Shown here piece after piece: positions 1-11,310 of a stretch of DNA of 64,000 nucleotides (the first letter of the stretch is position 1; each line of letters opens with the position of its first letter). The notes beneath the pieces are model-generated. The model ran no database searches, was not told the DNA's origin, and saw only the letters and a program-made list of their open reading frames with translations. The position numbers and the translations under genes are program-made. Source of the stretch: Eremomyces bilateralis CBS 781.70. Taxonomy: Eukaryota; Ascomycota; Dothideomycetes; Eremomycetales; Eremomycetaceae. The stretch spans positions 1,557,406-1,621,405 of the forward strand of contig NW_022985068.1 of NCBI RefSeq assembly GCF_010015585.1, given 5' to 3'.

Positions 1-946
1 GGCTTGTTGTGGATATTCACGACTACAACCAAACTGTGCATACTGCCTGATGGCTGATACCCCGTTGTCTCTGTTGATGGTCCAGAACCTTTTGTCTGGA
101 TGAGTACTGTGGAGTTCTGGTCTGCTTGATGGGCAGGGAGCGCAGCCGGATGTATTCTACCTTACTAGCGAGATTGGTCGAGCCAGCTGCCAGGGAAGAT
201 CGGGTGTAATCCGGTGCTCTGGGTTGATGTCGGACTCGACCAATGTACCATCCACTTCTTCTATACTATCGATATCCCACGCTGTTGATGTGATGTCACT
301 GCATGATTGACTGGGAGGAACTGGGGATTGCTCACTCCGCATCTTGGTTGGGTGGATTGTAGACGACTGCATTAACTATAGGTACGGTATAAACCGGATA
401 TCACGATAGGATACCCTGAGAGTAAATATACGTTGGTATGACGCAAACCCGAATAATGGTCGGATGGTGGTAAATGGGAATTGATGGAATTGAAGCGGGT
501 CTGAGCTCCAAGTAAAATTGTCGCTTAGGGCCGAATTGGCACACACAACCAACTGGCCACAGAACTGACACACACAACACCCGAACCACCTCGCTCCTTC
601 CTCTCCTCCCTCTAGCGACTTCCAACTTTCCTACCCATCGCCCGTCGATCCTACTTCTTCATCACCACCCCCCGATCCAACCATCCCCCTCCCCCAATCC
701 ATCCACCATCCCATTTCCCAAAAGCTCTCATCAGCAGAGCTTTCCCTTCCCGCATCCCGCCCTCCCTCACATCATCGGGGAGCGCCAACCGTCCCGCTTC
801 TTTTCGTGAGAGCTCGCGAGTTCCTGGACGCACGCGTTGTCGTCCGTGGAGCAATTGGCTCTTACGTTCCCGAGGTCCGCACGCCTCCCAGTCTGAGAGT
901 CACCCGGTGAGAAAGCGCGATTCGCGCGCAATAGAGGTCTTTCATC
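1..946. other. Upstream region of the STM1-like gene
   Basis: No gene is supported here; short open frames lack recognisable domains. The last 350 bases, roughly 590-760, are strongly pyrimidine-rich on the plus strand. That is typical of leaders of highly expressed fungal genes and fits the translation-related gene that follows. Confidence 0.5.
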
Positions 947-2501
947 ATGTCGGGCATTGCTTCCAAGGTATGTGGTTTTTGAGAGTATGCGTGCGGTGGA
1001 TGGGTGCGGATGGAGCGGGTTGAAAAGCTGCAGGGCTTTCGATTCCTTCCATCCATCCATGGCGGCTTTGCACGGATGAATTTGAAGATTCAATGGCTAA
1101 TTCATCGTTCGCGGATTATAGAACCTCTACGATCTACTCGGTACGTGTTTTTAAACAGTCTCATCGGTGAATGAGGAGTGTGGTTCATCCGCCAGATTTC
1201 CCTGGCACGAATTGGACCACGACCATCAATCCGGTCCTAATCATCTCAGAAAAGAATCGTAGCTCATCAATGTTCTTCTCTCAACAGGCAACGATATCGA
1301 GGCCGACCCTTCGCTTCCTCCCCCAAAGCCTGTCGAGCCCGTCGACCGCACCCTTCCGCGCACCGGCAAGCGAAACGCCACCGGAGAGGCCCCTGTTGCC
1401 GCTATCCCGGCTGGAGGTGTCCGCGGTGGTCGATCCCGCCAGGAAGCTTCAGGTAATGATGGAGGTTCGTACATATCGTTTAGTCCCAGATGATGGCAAA
1501 AGAGTCATAGCTAATATAGGATGACAGCGTTCCGAGACCGCAACGCCGGCCATGGCAGCAATGTGACCCGCAACCGGGAGTACACTGGAGCAGGTATGGC
1601 TACTTGAGCGCAAGATGTATGATTATGACTAACGATTAGAAGAGGGTGAGCGTGGTGGATACCGTGGTCGTGGCCGTGGTGGCCGTGGTCGTGGAGAGGG
1701 TGGACGACGTGGAGGCTTTGACCGCCATAGCCGCACCGGCGTCGCGTAAGCCTTCCCTTTCTCCCAACGCATGTGACTTTGCTAACCCACCTCAGCGATC
1801 ATGACAAGCAACTCGCTCACGGCTGGGGCGCTAAGACCGGCGAAGGCGAATTCGCTGACGAGAGAGCCGGCGACGCCATCGCCAAGGCCGACGAGAAGGC
1901 GGCGGCCGGCTCCGTCCCCGCGGGTGCCGATTCCGGCTTCGACGACGCCGCTCCCGTCGGCGGCGACATGCTGACCGAGGCTGCCGAGCCCGAACCGGAG
2001 CTCCCGGCGGGCAAGTCTTATGAGGAATACCTCGCCGACCTCGCCGAGAAGAAGCTGAACCTCGGCGGCGGCTCCCTCGACGTGCGCAAGGCGAACGAGG
2101 GCACCAAGACCAAGTTCCCCGAGGGCAAGGCGCTTACCCGCGAGGAGAGCGAGGACTACTTCATCGGCGCCGAGGGCAAGGCGCGGAAGGTCAAGGAACG
2201 AAAGGAGAAGACCTTCGTCGCGCTCGACGATGCCCGTCTGCGTGAGGAGCCGCGCGAGAACGCCCGTGGCGGCCGCGGTGGCCGTGGCGGACGCGGTGGT
2301 GATCGCGGCGACCGCGGCGACCGTGGTGACCGCCCAGACCGTGGTGATCGCCCGGATCGTGGCGACCGCTCCGAGTTCCGTGGACGCGGCCGTCCCCGAG
2401 GCGAATTCCGTGGCCGTGGAGAAGGGCGTGGACGCGGTGGCCGTGGCGGTGCTGCGGTCAACGTCAACGACCAACGCGCGTTCCCCTCGTTGGGCGCGTA
2501 A
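947..2501 (+). CDS. STM1: STM1/SERBP1-type ribosome-associated RNA-binding protein
   Basis: Six exons can be placed: 947-967, 1122-1140, 1288-about 1464, 1528-1593, 1640-1745 and 1796-2501, joined by GT-AG introns. The protein opens with MSGIASKNLYDLLGND, the conserved start of fungal Stm1 proteins. It continues through a TGKRNA segment, an FRDRNAG segment, an RGG-rich stretch before FDRHSRTG, and the HABP4/PAI-RBP1 core with HGWG, YEEYLA and VRKANEG motifs. The C-terminus is an arginine/glycine/aspartate repeat followed by RGRG boxes and the closing FPSLGA. In yeast the family binds 80S ribosomes and helps preserve them during nutrient stress; that role is inferred here. The two short 5' exons match the intron-rich layout of this gene in other filamentous fungi. 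Confidence 0.92.
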
Positions 2502-2843
2502 AAAAGGACGATTTTCATACCTGTCCTAGACCGCGGTGTATTCAGTAGGAAAGCGAGCTTCGGTTCCGTGTTGCACCTTCTGAGCATCCATGGCGGGTTT
2601 TAACCATCAGAGTTTCATTCGAGAGAAAACGGAAAGAAGGGATCGTTTCATTGCCGAGAAAAAGTCAGATCACTGGGAATCCGGTTGAAGGGCTATTGTC
2701 AGTGTATGCTCTAGCCTTTGCCAATGCAGTAATTTTGCCATCAAAAACTTCATTTAGTCGATTCCGTTGGTGTTGGCAATAATCACTGCCATGTCGCCTT
2801 TATGCTGTGTCCTAGAGTCTACCCCGTACTGAATCATCCTCCC

Positions 2844-3909
2844 TCACTTTAGATGCGAAACCAGACCTTTGATATTCCCCTCCCCCCTCTCCGTCAACCA
2901 TACCCCAAAATACCTCCCCAACGCCTCCCCCCTCTCCTCCTCACTCCCCAGCTTCACCTCCCGCACCACCATCCCCCTCACCTTCACCTTCACCACACCT
3001 CCCATCAACGTCACCTGTCCCACTAACCCCCCGTACCTCTCCACCACCTCCCCGTCCGCCTCCCTCTTAACAACCCCCCACTCCACCAACTCCTCCCACC
3101 CCGCAAACCGCGCCCCTACCACCGTCCGCGTAAACAAACTCCTTACCCCCTCCATCGTCCCCACATTCATCACCTCATAATCCTCCCTCGTGAACTCCAC
3201 CTCCGTAAACGCGTACCCGGGCGTCCACTTCGTCCCCTCCACCTCCTGTCCCTCTCCGTCAACCCCGTAGTTCCTACTATGCTCATACACCCAAAACCGC
3301 GGCGTCGGGTCTGCGCCGCCCGGGAGCGCGCTCCGGGTGAGTTTCATGGTGGAGGTAGGGTGCCAGCCGCGGGTGATGAGGGAGGGGATGAGGGGGAGGG
3401 GCTGGGTGGGGGTGTCGGCACCAAAGCCGACGTCGACGGCGTAGGGGTGGGGGTGGTTGGGGATGGTGACGAGGCTGAGTTGGTGGTTGCTAGATAGTTG
3501 GCCAGGGGATCAAAGTCTAGAGACGGGTGACGGCAGACGGAGCGACTTACTACCCAAGAAACCCTTCCCCGCCTCCCCCCGTCGCGAGCGACACCTTCGC
3601 GCCGACGCTGACGACGTGATACCCTAACCCGCGCAACACGGCCGCGAAGAACGCGTTCACCTCCATGCAGTAGCCGCCGCGTCGGCGAGTGACAATCTTC
3701 TCGTACAGGTCAGTCGGGTCGAGGGAGAGGCGGCGGTGGGGGGTGTAGTGCAGGTCGAAGTTCTCGAAGGGGACATGGAGAAGGTGGGCGGTGAGGAGGG
3801 TGGTCAGAGCAGGGAGGGAGGGGTGCTGGGGGGCGGAGGGGGAGGGGTGGGGGAGGTTGAGGATGGTGGTGAGGTAGGGGTGGAGTTGGGAGGGGGTATA
3901 GACGGTCAT
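2844..3909 (-). CDS. Arylamine N-acetyltransferase
   Basis: Two exons (3551-3909 and 2844-3489) with a GT-AG intron give 334 residues. This enzyme family transfers acetyl or malonyl groups from CoA to aromatic amines; in fungi, members detoxify plant benzoxazolinone-derived compounds and anilines. The catalytic triad is visible. The cysteine lies in RRGGYCMEVN, the histidine in NHQLSLV just after the intron, and the aspartate in YAVDVGFG. The N-terminal HVPFENFDLHY block is also typical. The intron falls between the cysteine and histidine motifs, so the reading through it is well fixed by family order. No pathway neighbours are present. Third codon positions change from C-rich to G-rich along each exon. 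Confidence 0.93.
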
Positions 3910-4784
3910 AGTGAGGTTGGTTGAACGTTGACTGAGCTTGCTTTGGCGATAATTCTGAAGATTGTAGAAGGGGAGAAGAGTAGTGACTTTGTTGCTAACT
4001 TTCTGTTGATGGGAAAGAAAGAGTAGAATGGCTTAGATAGAGATATATCCACACTAATGATGATGAATTTCGTATATATCGAGATTTACCCTCGCAGAAG
4101 ACGATAAATCAAGGAGACCCTGTTTCTAGTTCTTTTCAAAACCAGCAGCTCGTCAATTACTTCCCTTCGTCTTGGAAATCTTAATAATTTGTTTGCCGAG
4201 CGCCTCTATCGCGATTTATTTGAGCACTTCGCCAAGAATACTGTTAGTTCTTGCATCTGCGGTGTCTTCATACTCCGGCAATAGTTGTCGGGATTGATAT
4301 GCGAGCTCTCTGCCGAATATGACATAGCTGCATACTCTTCGTATCGACATGAGCGAACATTTCTCGGACATGTTCCTTCTCCTATTTGACGTAGAATTTG
4401 TTCGGAATTCGGGGTTCTGATGTTGTATGTTGAATACCGCATTAATGCTGCACTTTCAGAACCCAGAAGGCCTACTTTCCCACTACCCACAATCCGGGTT
4501 GATAAGTAGGTACATATTTAGAATCATGAAGGATCGTCTCGCAGATCCTCTAGGAGACTAGGACCTTATGACGTGTCAGGTATAAGCACGATTTGGATCG
4601 GCCGGAAAGGTGTAGTTCTTGAGCTTTTGAGATATTACAAATATCCGACCTGCCATGAAGCGTTTCAATATTGCCTGCCGTCATAAGCCCCCGTCTTCAT
4701 CTGTCCAATCGTTTCTATATCAATATCGACTGATCATATCTGTATCAGAGCAGGTTGAACCGTCTCTATCCAAGTTGAACGACA
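3910..4784. other. Divergent intergenic region
   Basis: This is the shared upstream space of the acetyltransferase (minus) and the small membrane protein (plus). I see no supported gene. A 94-codon open frame on the minus strand has no recognisable features. Confidence 0.5.
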
Positions 4785-5243
4785 ATGGCCTCGCCACATC
4801 CCATGCCCCTTCCCTATCGCATAGCCTTTAACTGGATCGAGCCATTCGTAGCCACGTCTGGCGCCCTCCAAGCCTACTTCGCCCCCCATTCCCTCCAACA
4901 AATCGAAACCCCAAGCATTCCATACCACCCCCGCCTCCAACCCCTCTTCACCCAACGCACCGGCCTCTGGCTCCTCCTCGCCTTCAACGACGCCGTCACC
5001 CTCCGCGCGACGCGCGACGTGCGCATCTGGCGCCTCGTCCTTGCCGCAGGGCTGTTTTCAGACATCTTCTACACGCTGAGCATCCTGGAGGAGCGGGGCG
5101 CGGCGCGGTTCTGGAACCCGGCGGCGTGGGATGTGAATGATTGGACGTGTTTGGCGCTGACGATTCCGGCGATGGTGGTGAAGCTAGCGTGCGTTGCTGG
5201 AGTGGGGTTGAAGACATCTAAGCCATCGATGAAGGATTCCTAA
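4785..5243 (+). CDS. Small membrane protein, DUF7704-like
   Basis: A single-exon frame of 152 residues. The opening YRIAFNWIEPFVATSGALQAYF resembles the fungal DUF7704 family, which begins with a conserved aromatic-I-E-P motif and has about four membrane segments. Hydrophobic stretches lie near residues 60-70 (LWLLLAFNDAV), 82-97 (LVLAAGLFSDIFYTL) and 122-140 (CLALTIPAMVVKLACVAGV). Function is unknown. The start is the first ATG after a pyrimidine-rich, AC-rich leader. Codon use shifts from C-ending to G-ending in mid gene. The family assignment is from memory of the pattern and is moderate. Confidence 0.65.
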   Translation: MASPHPMPLPYRIAFNWIEPFVATSGALQAYFAPHSLQQIETPSIPYHPRLQPLFTQRTGLWLLLAFNDAVTLRATRDVRIWRLVLAAGLFSDIFYTLSILEERGAARFWNPAAWDVNDWTCLALTIPAMVVKLACVAGVGLKTSKPSMKDS

Positions 5244-6091
5244 GAGGTGGGACTGGTGGTGAACCACTAGTAATTTGAGGGCAGTTGGGGGGGCGAGACT
5301 GGGAGCGGCATTGGAATTATGAGGACTCGGATTTGAACGACCGTAACTGGAAGTCCCATTTCGTGTATTTCTAGGAACAGAACTCATTCTCCCTAACCCT
5401 CACCTCGGATTTGCTAAGAGACCGCTCGTAGTCTCTGGGCGCCAATTGAAACCGTTAATAGAGGATTCCGTGCTAAGCGCTGGTGGAAGGGTTAGGCGCT
5501 GCAGGGGGATAGGCTATGAAAGAAGGAAAGGTATTTAGTATTATTGTTCATCAGCACTTCAGATCCAAGTAGGTCTGTGGAGCAATTCTGTAGCTCGCGT
5601 CTCGATGGACGTCTAGGTATGGACACGAGGCTAGGGATCTTCCCACGCGAGAGATCGATGCTGCACGAAACGGTTCAACACAGCATGGCGGTAGCGATGG
5701 ACCCAACGGGTGCCTACAGGATAGTGGTACAACATGGAGACTAAGAGAAGCACAGTATACTACTCGCATATTCTAGAGGTTTGAGTTATACCGAATGCGA
5801 TGCAATCAAGGACGAGACAGCACGTAAAGACACAGCAAGTAATACGTTTTGTCGGTCCCCTTATATTGATAATTACACCAAACCACTTCCACCATTATCT
5901 ACAATTGCAACTCCACAGCAGCTATCGACAGTGATGTCTCCAGCCACCGTGACCCTCTTTGCCAGGTATCAGAAAATAGCAAACGCCCATGTGCCGAAGT
6001 CGACGGCCCCTCATGAATGTAACTGACTTTAGCGCCCCGTGCTGGTCATGAAGAATATGCTAGACGCTTGAATACGCTGCCCAGAACATAT
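5244..6091. other. Intergenic region
   Basis: Convergent space between the DUF7704-like gene and the GPI-anchored protein gene. It holds 3' flanks. I see no domain-bearing frame or repeat. Confidence 0.45.
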
Positions 6092-6855
6092 TTACAGGAA
6101 GAAGGCAGCGAAAGCACCAACACCAGCAACGAAAGCACCGCCGGTGACAGAGTTAGCGGCACCAGTGAACTTAGGCGGGCTGGTCGGCTTGGGGGGAGCG
6201 CCTAGTGATTCCGTTAGCTTTAAATCAATAGTTAGTGGAATTGGTAACTTACCGGAGCCGGTCGGGTAGACGGGCTTGGACGGGCCAGTGGGGTAGTAGC
6301 CGGTGCCGGTGCCTGAAGGAGTAGGCTTGGTGGGCTTTCCGGGGACGCCGGGCTTGGTCTCGCAGGGAGCAGTCACGGTGACGGTGACAGTGACGGGAGG
6401 GGCCTGCTCAGGGCTGGAAGGCTTGCTGGGCTTCTCCGGGCTGGAGGGCTGGCTTGGCTTGGGGGGAGCCTCAGAGCCTGACTGTTGGGGAGGAGCTGTG
6501 GTTTCGTTAGCAGGACTTCCGGTGGTGCTAATGGCGATGACGGAAATGATAGGTTTGTCGGCTAGACGGTCGGTGACCTCTAGGTGGTAGCCGGTGATAG
6601 AGCGGAGGGTTCAGGCGGTGTAGTTGCCCGGAGGCTTGATGGGAGCGAGCTTACGAGTGGCGGCAGGGCAGTCAGGAGTCTGTTTGCTTGTCAGTGGAAT
6701 GTTCTACGCAATCCGATTCTCATAAAACGTACATCCGGAGGGCACGAAGTGATGGTGGCAACGGCAGTCGAGGTGACAGTTGAGCCAGCCGGGGGGGCAA
6801 CACCACCCGCGACGGCGGCACCAATGAGGAGAGCGGAAACAAGAGCGAAACGCAT
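6092..6855 (-). CDS. GPI-anchored, proline/serine-rich cell wall protein
   Basis: The model has four exons. It begins MRFALVSALLIGAAVAGG, a clear signal peptide, followed by TVTSTAVATITSCPPD. After an intron comes PDCPAAT, then an intron within the next stretch, because the direct reading meets a stop. The third exon carries an SxPEKPSKPSSPEQAPP proline-rich linker, a threonine-valine run and TAPCETKPG. The last exon, after a third intron, ends with GAANSVTGGAFVAGVGAFAAFFL-type residues: small residues followed by a hydrophobic tail with no charged residues after it, as expected of a GPI attachment signal. The likely location is the cell wall or outer plasma membrane. No enzymatic domain is visible. 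The exact middle splice sites are the least certain part. Confidence 0.75.
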
Positions 6856-9800
6856 TTTGTCTGAGGTATGATATGGATCCGGTAAAGGAATCGAAAAATT
6901 AAGTAAAGAGAGTGAGGTTGAGGTAGTTCGTTGGTAGTTTCTCAAAGAATGGACGACCGAAGTCAAAGAGTAGTCAAAAGCTGGTGCTGATGAAGATTGA
7001 TGATGCTGGAGGTGAGGAAGGAAAGAGACGGATGGAAGATTTGGGGATTCTGTTTGCTCTTATTTACTGCACCCGGGAAATTACTGACAGGTGAATGGAT
7101 GATCCTGCAGCATGGACATCATGGGAACAGACCAACCAGTGGAGAGGATGAGCACAGATGTGCGGCTTAGGTGCAGGATGTGGCCCATGGGCTGCTCGTT
7201 GCGGTTGATAAAGGGGCGTGGCGCTCAATGGCGTACACGCTAACGCAGGAACAGGCAAAGTGCTGCCAAATGTCATCTTCATCCCCTGGAAAAGAAGGGG
7301 AAAGCCGCCAAAGCGGTCACGACGGCAATAGCGGAGCACAGCAGTTCGGCGGCCAGCGGCGCCATCGTAGTAGAAGATCGTTGACCGAATCGAGTGGATT
7401 TCCCCGTAGAATAGGAGCCGCTATCAGTATCCAGTAGAATGGCCCCAGCACTGACGGAAGGGGGAAGTATCGGATATCAAAGGCTCTGTGCACGTCGATA
7501 ACAGAACGGTTGGGAATGACTGGATGGCTTACCACTGCGAGTAATTTCGCCTGGTGATACGGCCATACGGGGTTGTTGGGCGACGGGCGTTGGCCCAGGT
7601 GAAGGGCGGGTTGAGGATCGACCAATAACGGCTACGGCTATTGATTTCCCGGACCCTCAATATCGGAGGTGGTCATGCCCATGATTCCTATCGCTAGGGC
7701 ATGGGGGTCTGGAGTCTGGACCCAATAATGCCGGGTGTGCTTTACTGCTCACATTCTGCCTTCAGATCAGCGAAAAGATCCCTAAGTCGGTAGGTAATGG
7801 GCAGGAGGAACAAGCAGGAAGCGAAGTTCGAGGGATGTTGAGTCGACAGGGGAAAGGAGATCAAGGCCCAGATCCGGTTAAGCGTCAGGGGAGTTGGTGG
7901 AGCGGATGGGGTGCCACAGCAAAACGAAATATGCCTTTCTTTGAATCCTTGCTTCCTATTGTTTCAAAACTTAGACAATCTGGCTGGGATCTTTTAGTCT
8001 TAGATGCTGGCGCTCAAATGCTCATCCAACTTCCAAGGGTTTCAACAGAAGTCCTGGCAGGCGCCGCAACAGCGCCGGTGGCTGGGCGAGTGGAGCCTCT
8101 GGGGTTATCCATTTGGAAAGGAGCAGAGGGCTTGTCTCCGATGGGGGCGATGATGCACGAATGATTCTGCTGCCAGGTCAAACTGAATGACAGTATGACA
8201 ATGCGCAACCTTGAGAGTTGAGACGGGATTGATGGAGGTTACTCTAACCAGCTGCTTGATGATTCGTTCCTTTATCGGCCATCATCTCGGTTGATTGAAT
8301 TTTTGTACCGAGATATGATTGGTGTCAGGGATCTTGAAGACCGCTGCTCCCAGGGCTTGCAAAAGAATCCGCCAAGATGACTGAGTGTTCCATGAGCTTC
8401 ATGGTCATGGCGTCCTGTCTATTGTGATAAATTAGCATCCACACCCTTCCATATTACTGACGTCTTGCGGAACAGCTTAAGCCTTTGGAGTTTCTCGGTT
8501 CTTTCATTCTTTCATATGATCTCGGACTCTTGGTGGTGGCGATTCGAGAGCACATGGTGTCAATCATGAGTGTCGACGCCGATTTAAGGGACCGGCGTCC
8601 CTTACTAAAGAATCCTCTGGCGTTTCCACTTCGACCATCTGCCGGGGTCGCTTTCCAAAGGGTTGTTGACTTCCATGTTTATTTCTCAACTCAGATGAAG
8701 ATGTCGTCATCCGATCAACTCGCGTGAAAGATCTTCTCGTTGAAGCCGTTGAAGCCGGGAATGTGGATGGCGCACTTCCAGAAGAGTCTCCGTGTGTCCG
8801 ATTTGGACTCTCATCACATGGAAGTGGGACAGGTGGAGTCCTTGATCGTGATCTGATTTTCATCTGAATCCGAACGAGCCAACAATCCCCCACATTATTT
8901 AGTTGAATAATGATCATCCAGAATGGCAACGGTATGGAAAGTCCGCAGTTCAAGTTGCATGCATCTGGTATCGTGAATGTCGCTCGGTCACGTGCCATCA
9001 TCATGTCTGGTTTGGGAAGGCACGGAATTGGTTTCAAACTTCATGCTGTATAGCAGAGGGACCATCCGATATCAGTACCAATACCATTCGATTATAGCTT
9101 CTACCCGACGACTCGGCCTATCTATGGAGTACGGACAATCAATGCGGCCTCTAACGCGCCTGCATGACCTGCAGTCAAGTCACCAAACTCATCTTACTTT
9201 CCAGTCGAAGCAATTCAATCCCACAGCCGACCTAAACCGTTATTGCAGCGCAAAACAGGAGTGAGATATCGACCATTATTGGTAACTTGTTTTCCTGGTC
9301 GGTGATTTCGAACAGTCCATATCATCTCCGGTTCCGCCAGCGGTGGTGTTTCCAGAGTTTGGGATAACCAACTGTTTCCTGATATTCTCTACTCACTCTC
9401 AGTCAATTTAGCTGTTCTGTATGGTTTCGGCGCTGTTTCATCAACCGGATCACCGGTTTTATGCTTCATCTACGGCAGGGTTCTCATCAAGTTCACGTTG
9501 TCTTCATCTCAGAAAGCAATATCGACGTCTACCACGATGCGATTCTCCTTGACCGGTCTACGCGCGCGATCAAGCAACCATATTAGATGTGTTGAATACG
9601 AGTACATTTGTACGTACCAAGTCTGGGTTGCGTTCTGCACCATTGTGCTTGTGTGAGCCATCTTGACGTATCGGTCGGATCAACTTATAAGCTGCAGAAC
9701 GGTGTCAACAGCTGCCTGCCACAGTTTTCCCATTGCAGAGCGACCCTAGCCGCTCAAATGGCTTCACCAACAGCATATTTGACAATTGAAAATGTTGTTG

Positions 9801-11310
9801 AAGCCAAGACGACATATCTTCTTATTCTAGTCCATAGACTCCTAGAACGACGACGAACATGAACTCTTCCAACCTATCCGATATCCTGATAATATCACAC
9901 GGCGAGTCTTTGGTCCATTATAGGATTGCGGTGCTTTAGTAGGTGCCTTGGACGCGACTTTCAACGACGAGGCCGAAATACCACATCCTCATTATATGCG
10001 TTGTTTCTATACGCTTACCGCGATCACTCCAGTCCAACCGAAGGGAGAAGCCTCGTTTGGAAACATTATCGACTGCAACACACCCAACGTGACTGTTGTA
10101 CTGTGTGTAGATCCCTCAACTGGAATGGAAGACACCACGGATCTCTCGACAGAAGAGCTTCCTAGGTGAGTACCCAGGTTCGGGGAACCCAGCTCTTGTT
10201 AAGCACTCAGCCAATGACTGCACTATCAAGCTGTGAGAGACCACATTTTTGGGTTCGCCCTGGAGTAGCTCCTCCCTCCTTCACAGCATCTACTCTGAAT
10301 GTCTCAGGGTCCGTTGTATCTTCCACTGCATCGTCGAAGAAACCAGATCCTTGATGACTATTTTTGAGGCCTGGAGGAGTTTCGTCAAGTTGCTCGACTG
10401 TACCCAATCATTTTCGGTCTCCATTATTGTGATTCGGTTGAGATTTGCCGGTCGCCTCCAACAGATCCAGGCGGCTACAGTATGCACTGGACGCATAGTG
10501 AGATATCCAATGAGCATATCAGAATAGATACGCCAGGATAATCACCAACAATAGCCAGAAGCGCCTGCAAATCCCTAGGGTGAATGGATGGGGTCCCCAT
10601 TATTGGTTATTATTGTTGAAATGCATTGACTGAACCTGTGCATTCTCAATTCTGGACGGGTTGATTTTCCTGTGGCTTCGATGGCGCTTCGGCCCGCCCC
10701 ACCCGAGCCAACACTGAATCAGACGTGACTGAACCAATATTGACCAATGATCATCCAGGTAGGAAGAAATCGATGGTCCTGAAACATAGGTATCCCCCAA
10801 CGTGTCGAAAACTCTCGATCATTACCCTCTTTTCTCTCACGTTGCCTCTCCTAAAGTAAATCCTACTTTCATTTAATGAAGCAAGACGCGATGATTACCT
10901 ATGCGACTCTCCAGCTATGCTAGTTGGAGAAGGACGTCAAGGATGAAGTATCATCACTCCTGTATAACAACAGGAAGGATCTCAGCGTCCGCCATCGCGC
11001 CCGTCCTTAACAATGAATTCTGCTGCTTCAGAATATGACAGAGCATATGCCTGGATTAACCGCCACGGTAGCGAATTGAAGCGGTTATACGACTATTTGA
11101 GTATCCGCGGCGCGAAGTGTTTGAGATAGACTTCATGTTGCCTTCATTATTGATATGCGGTACCGCACCAGCTGGGTATTTGTACAGTATCCAACCTTAC
11201 CTTTCTCTGGTTCTCTGGGTCTTTTTGCGCAGTCCTTTCATATTCTCCTTAGCAACGACCATATATTTGCATAGTGGAAGCGTTGATCTATCCCCCTTTC
11301 CCCCCTTACA
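6856..11310. other. Gene-poor 4.4 kb tract with coding-like scraps
   Basis: No intact gene can be supported. Islands with protein-like composition occur at about 8690-8850 (plus), 9310-9650 (plus) and 9930-10170 (plus). The last ends at a good GTGAGT donor, but none can be extended into a start-to-stop model with a family motif. Base composition is balanced, so there is no AT-rich RIP signature. The tract may hold one or more decayed host genes. Confidence 0.4.
9310..10360 (+). pseudogene. Possible decayed gene, family unknown
   Basis: From about 9313 to 9655 one plus-strand frame stays open for more than 110 codons without an early ATG and contains the segment RVWDNQLFPDILYSL. A second frame overlapping 9490-9590 reads HQVHVVFISESNIDVYHD, which also looks protein-like. 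A third block at 9948-10169 reads through FGNIIDCNTPNVTVVLCVDP and ends at a GTGAGT donor. The blocks are in different frames, so this is either a gene with several introns I cannot place or a degraded one. I do not recognise the family. Confidence 0.25.

Noticed and set aside
1782-2474. 230-codon open frame on the minus strand opposite the STM1-like last exon
   Set aside because: Low-complexity Ala/Thr/Val product, an antisense shadow of the RGG/RGD repeats.
8564-9037. 157-codon minus-strand open frame in the gene-poor tract
   Set aside because: No domain, no conserved composition and no splice support; left as unassigned sequence.
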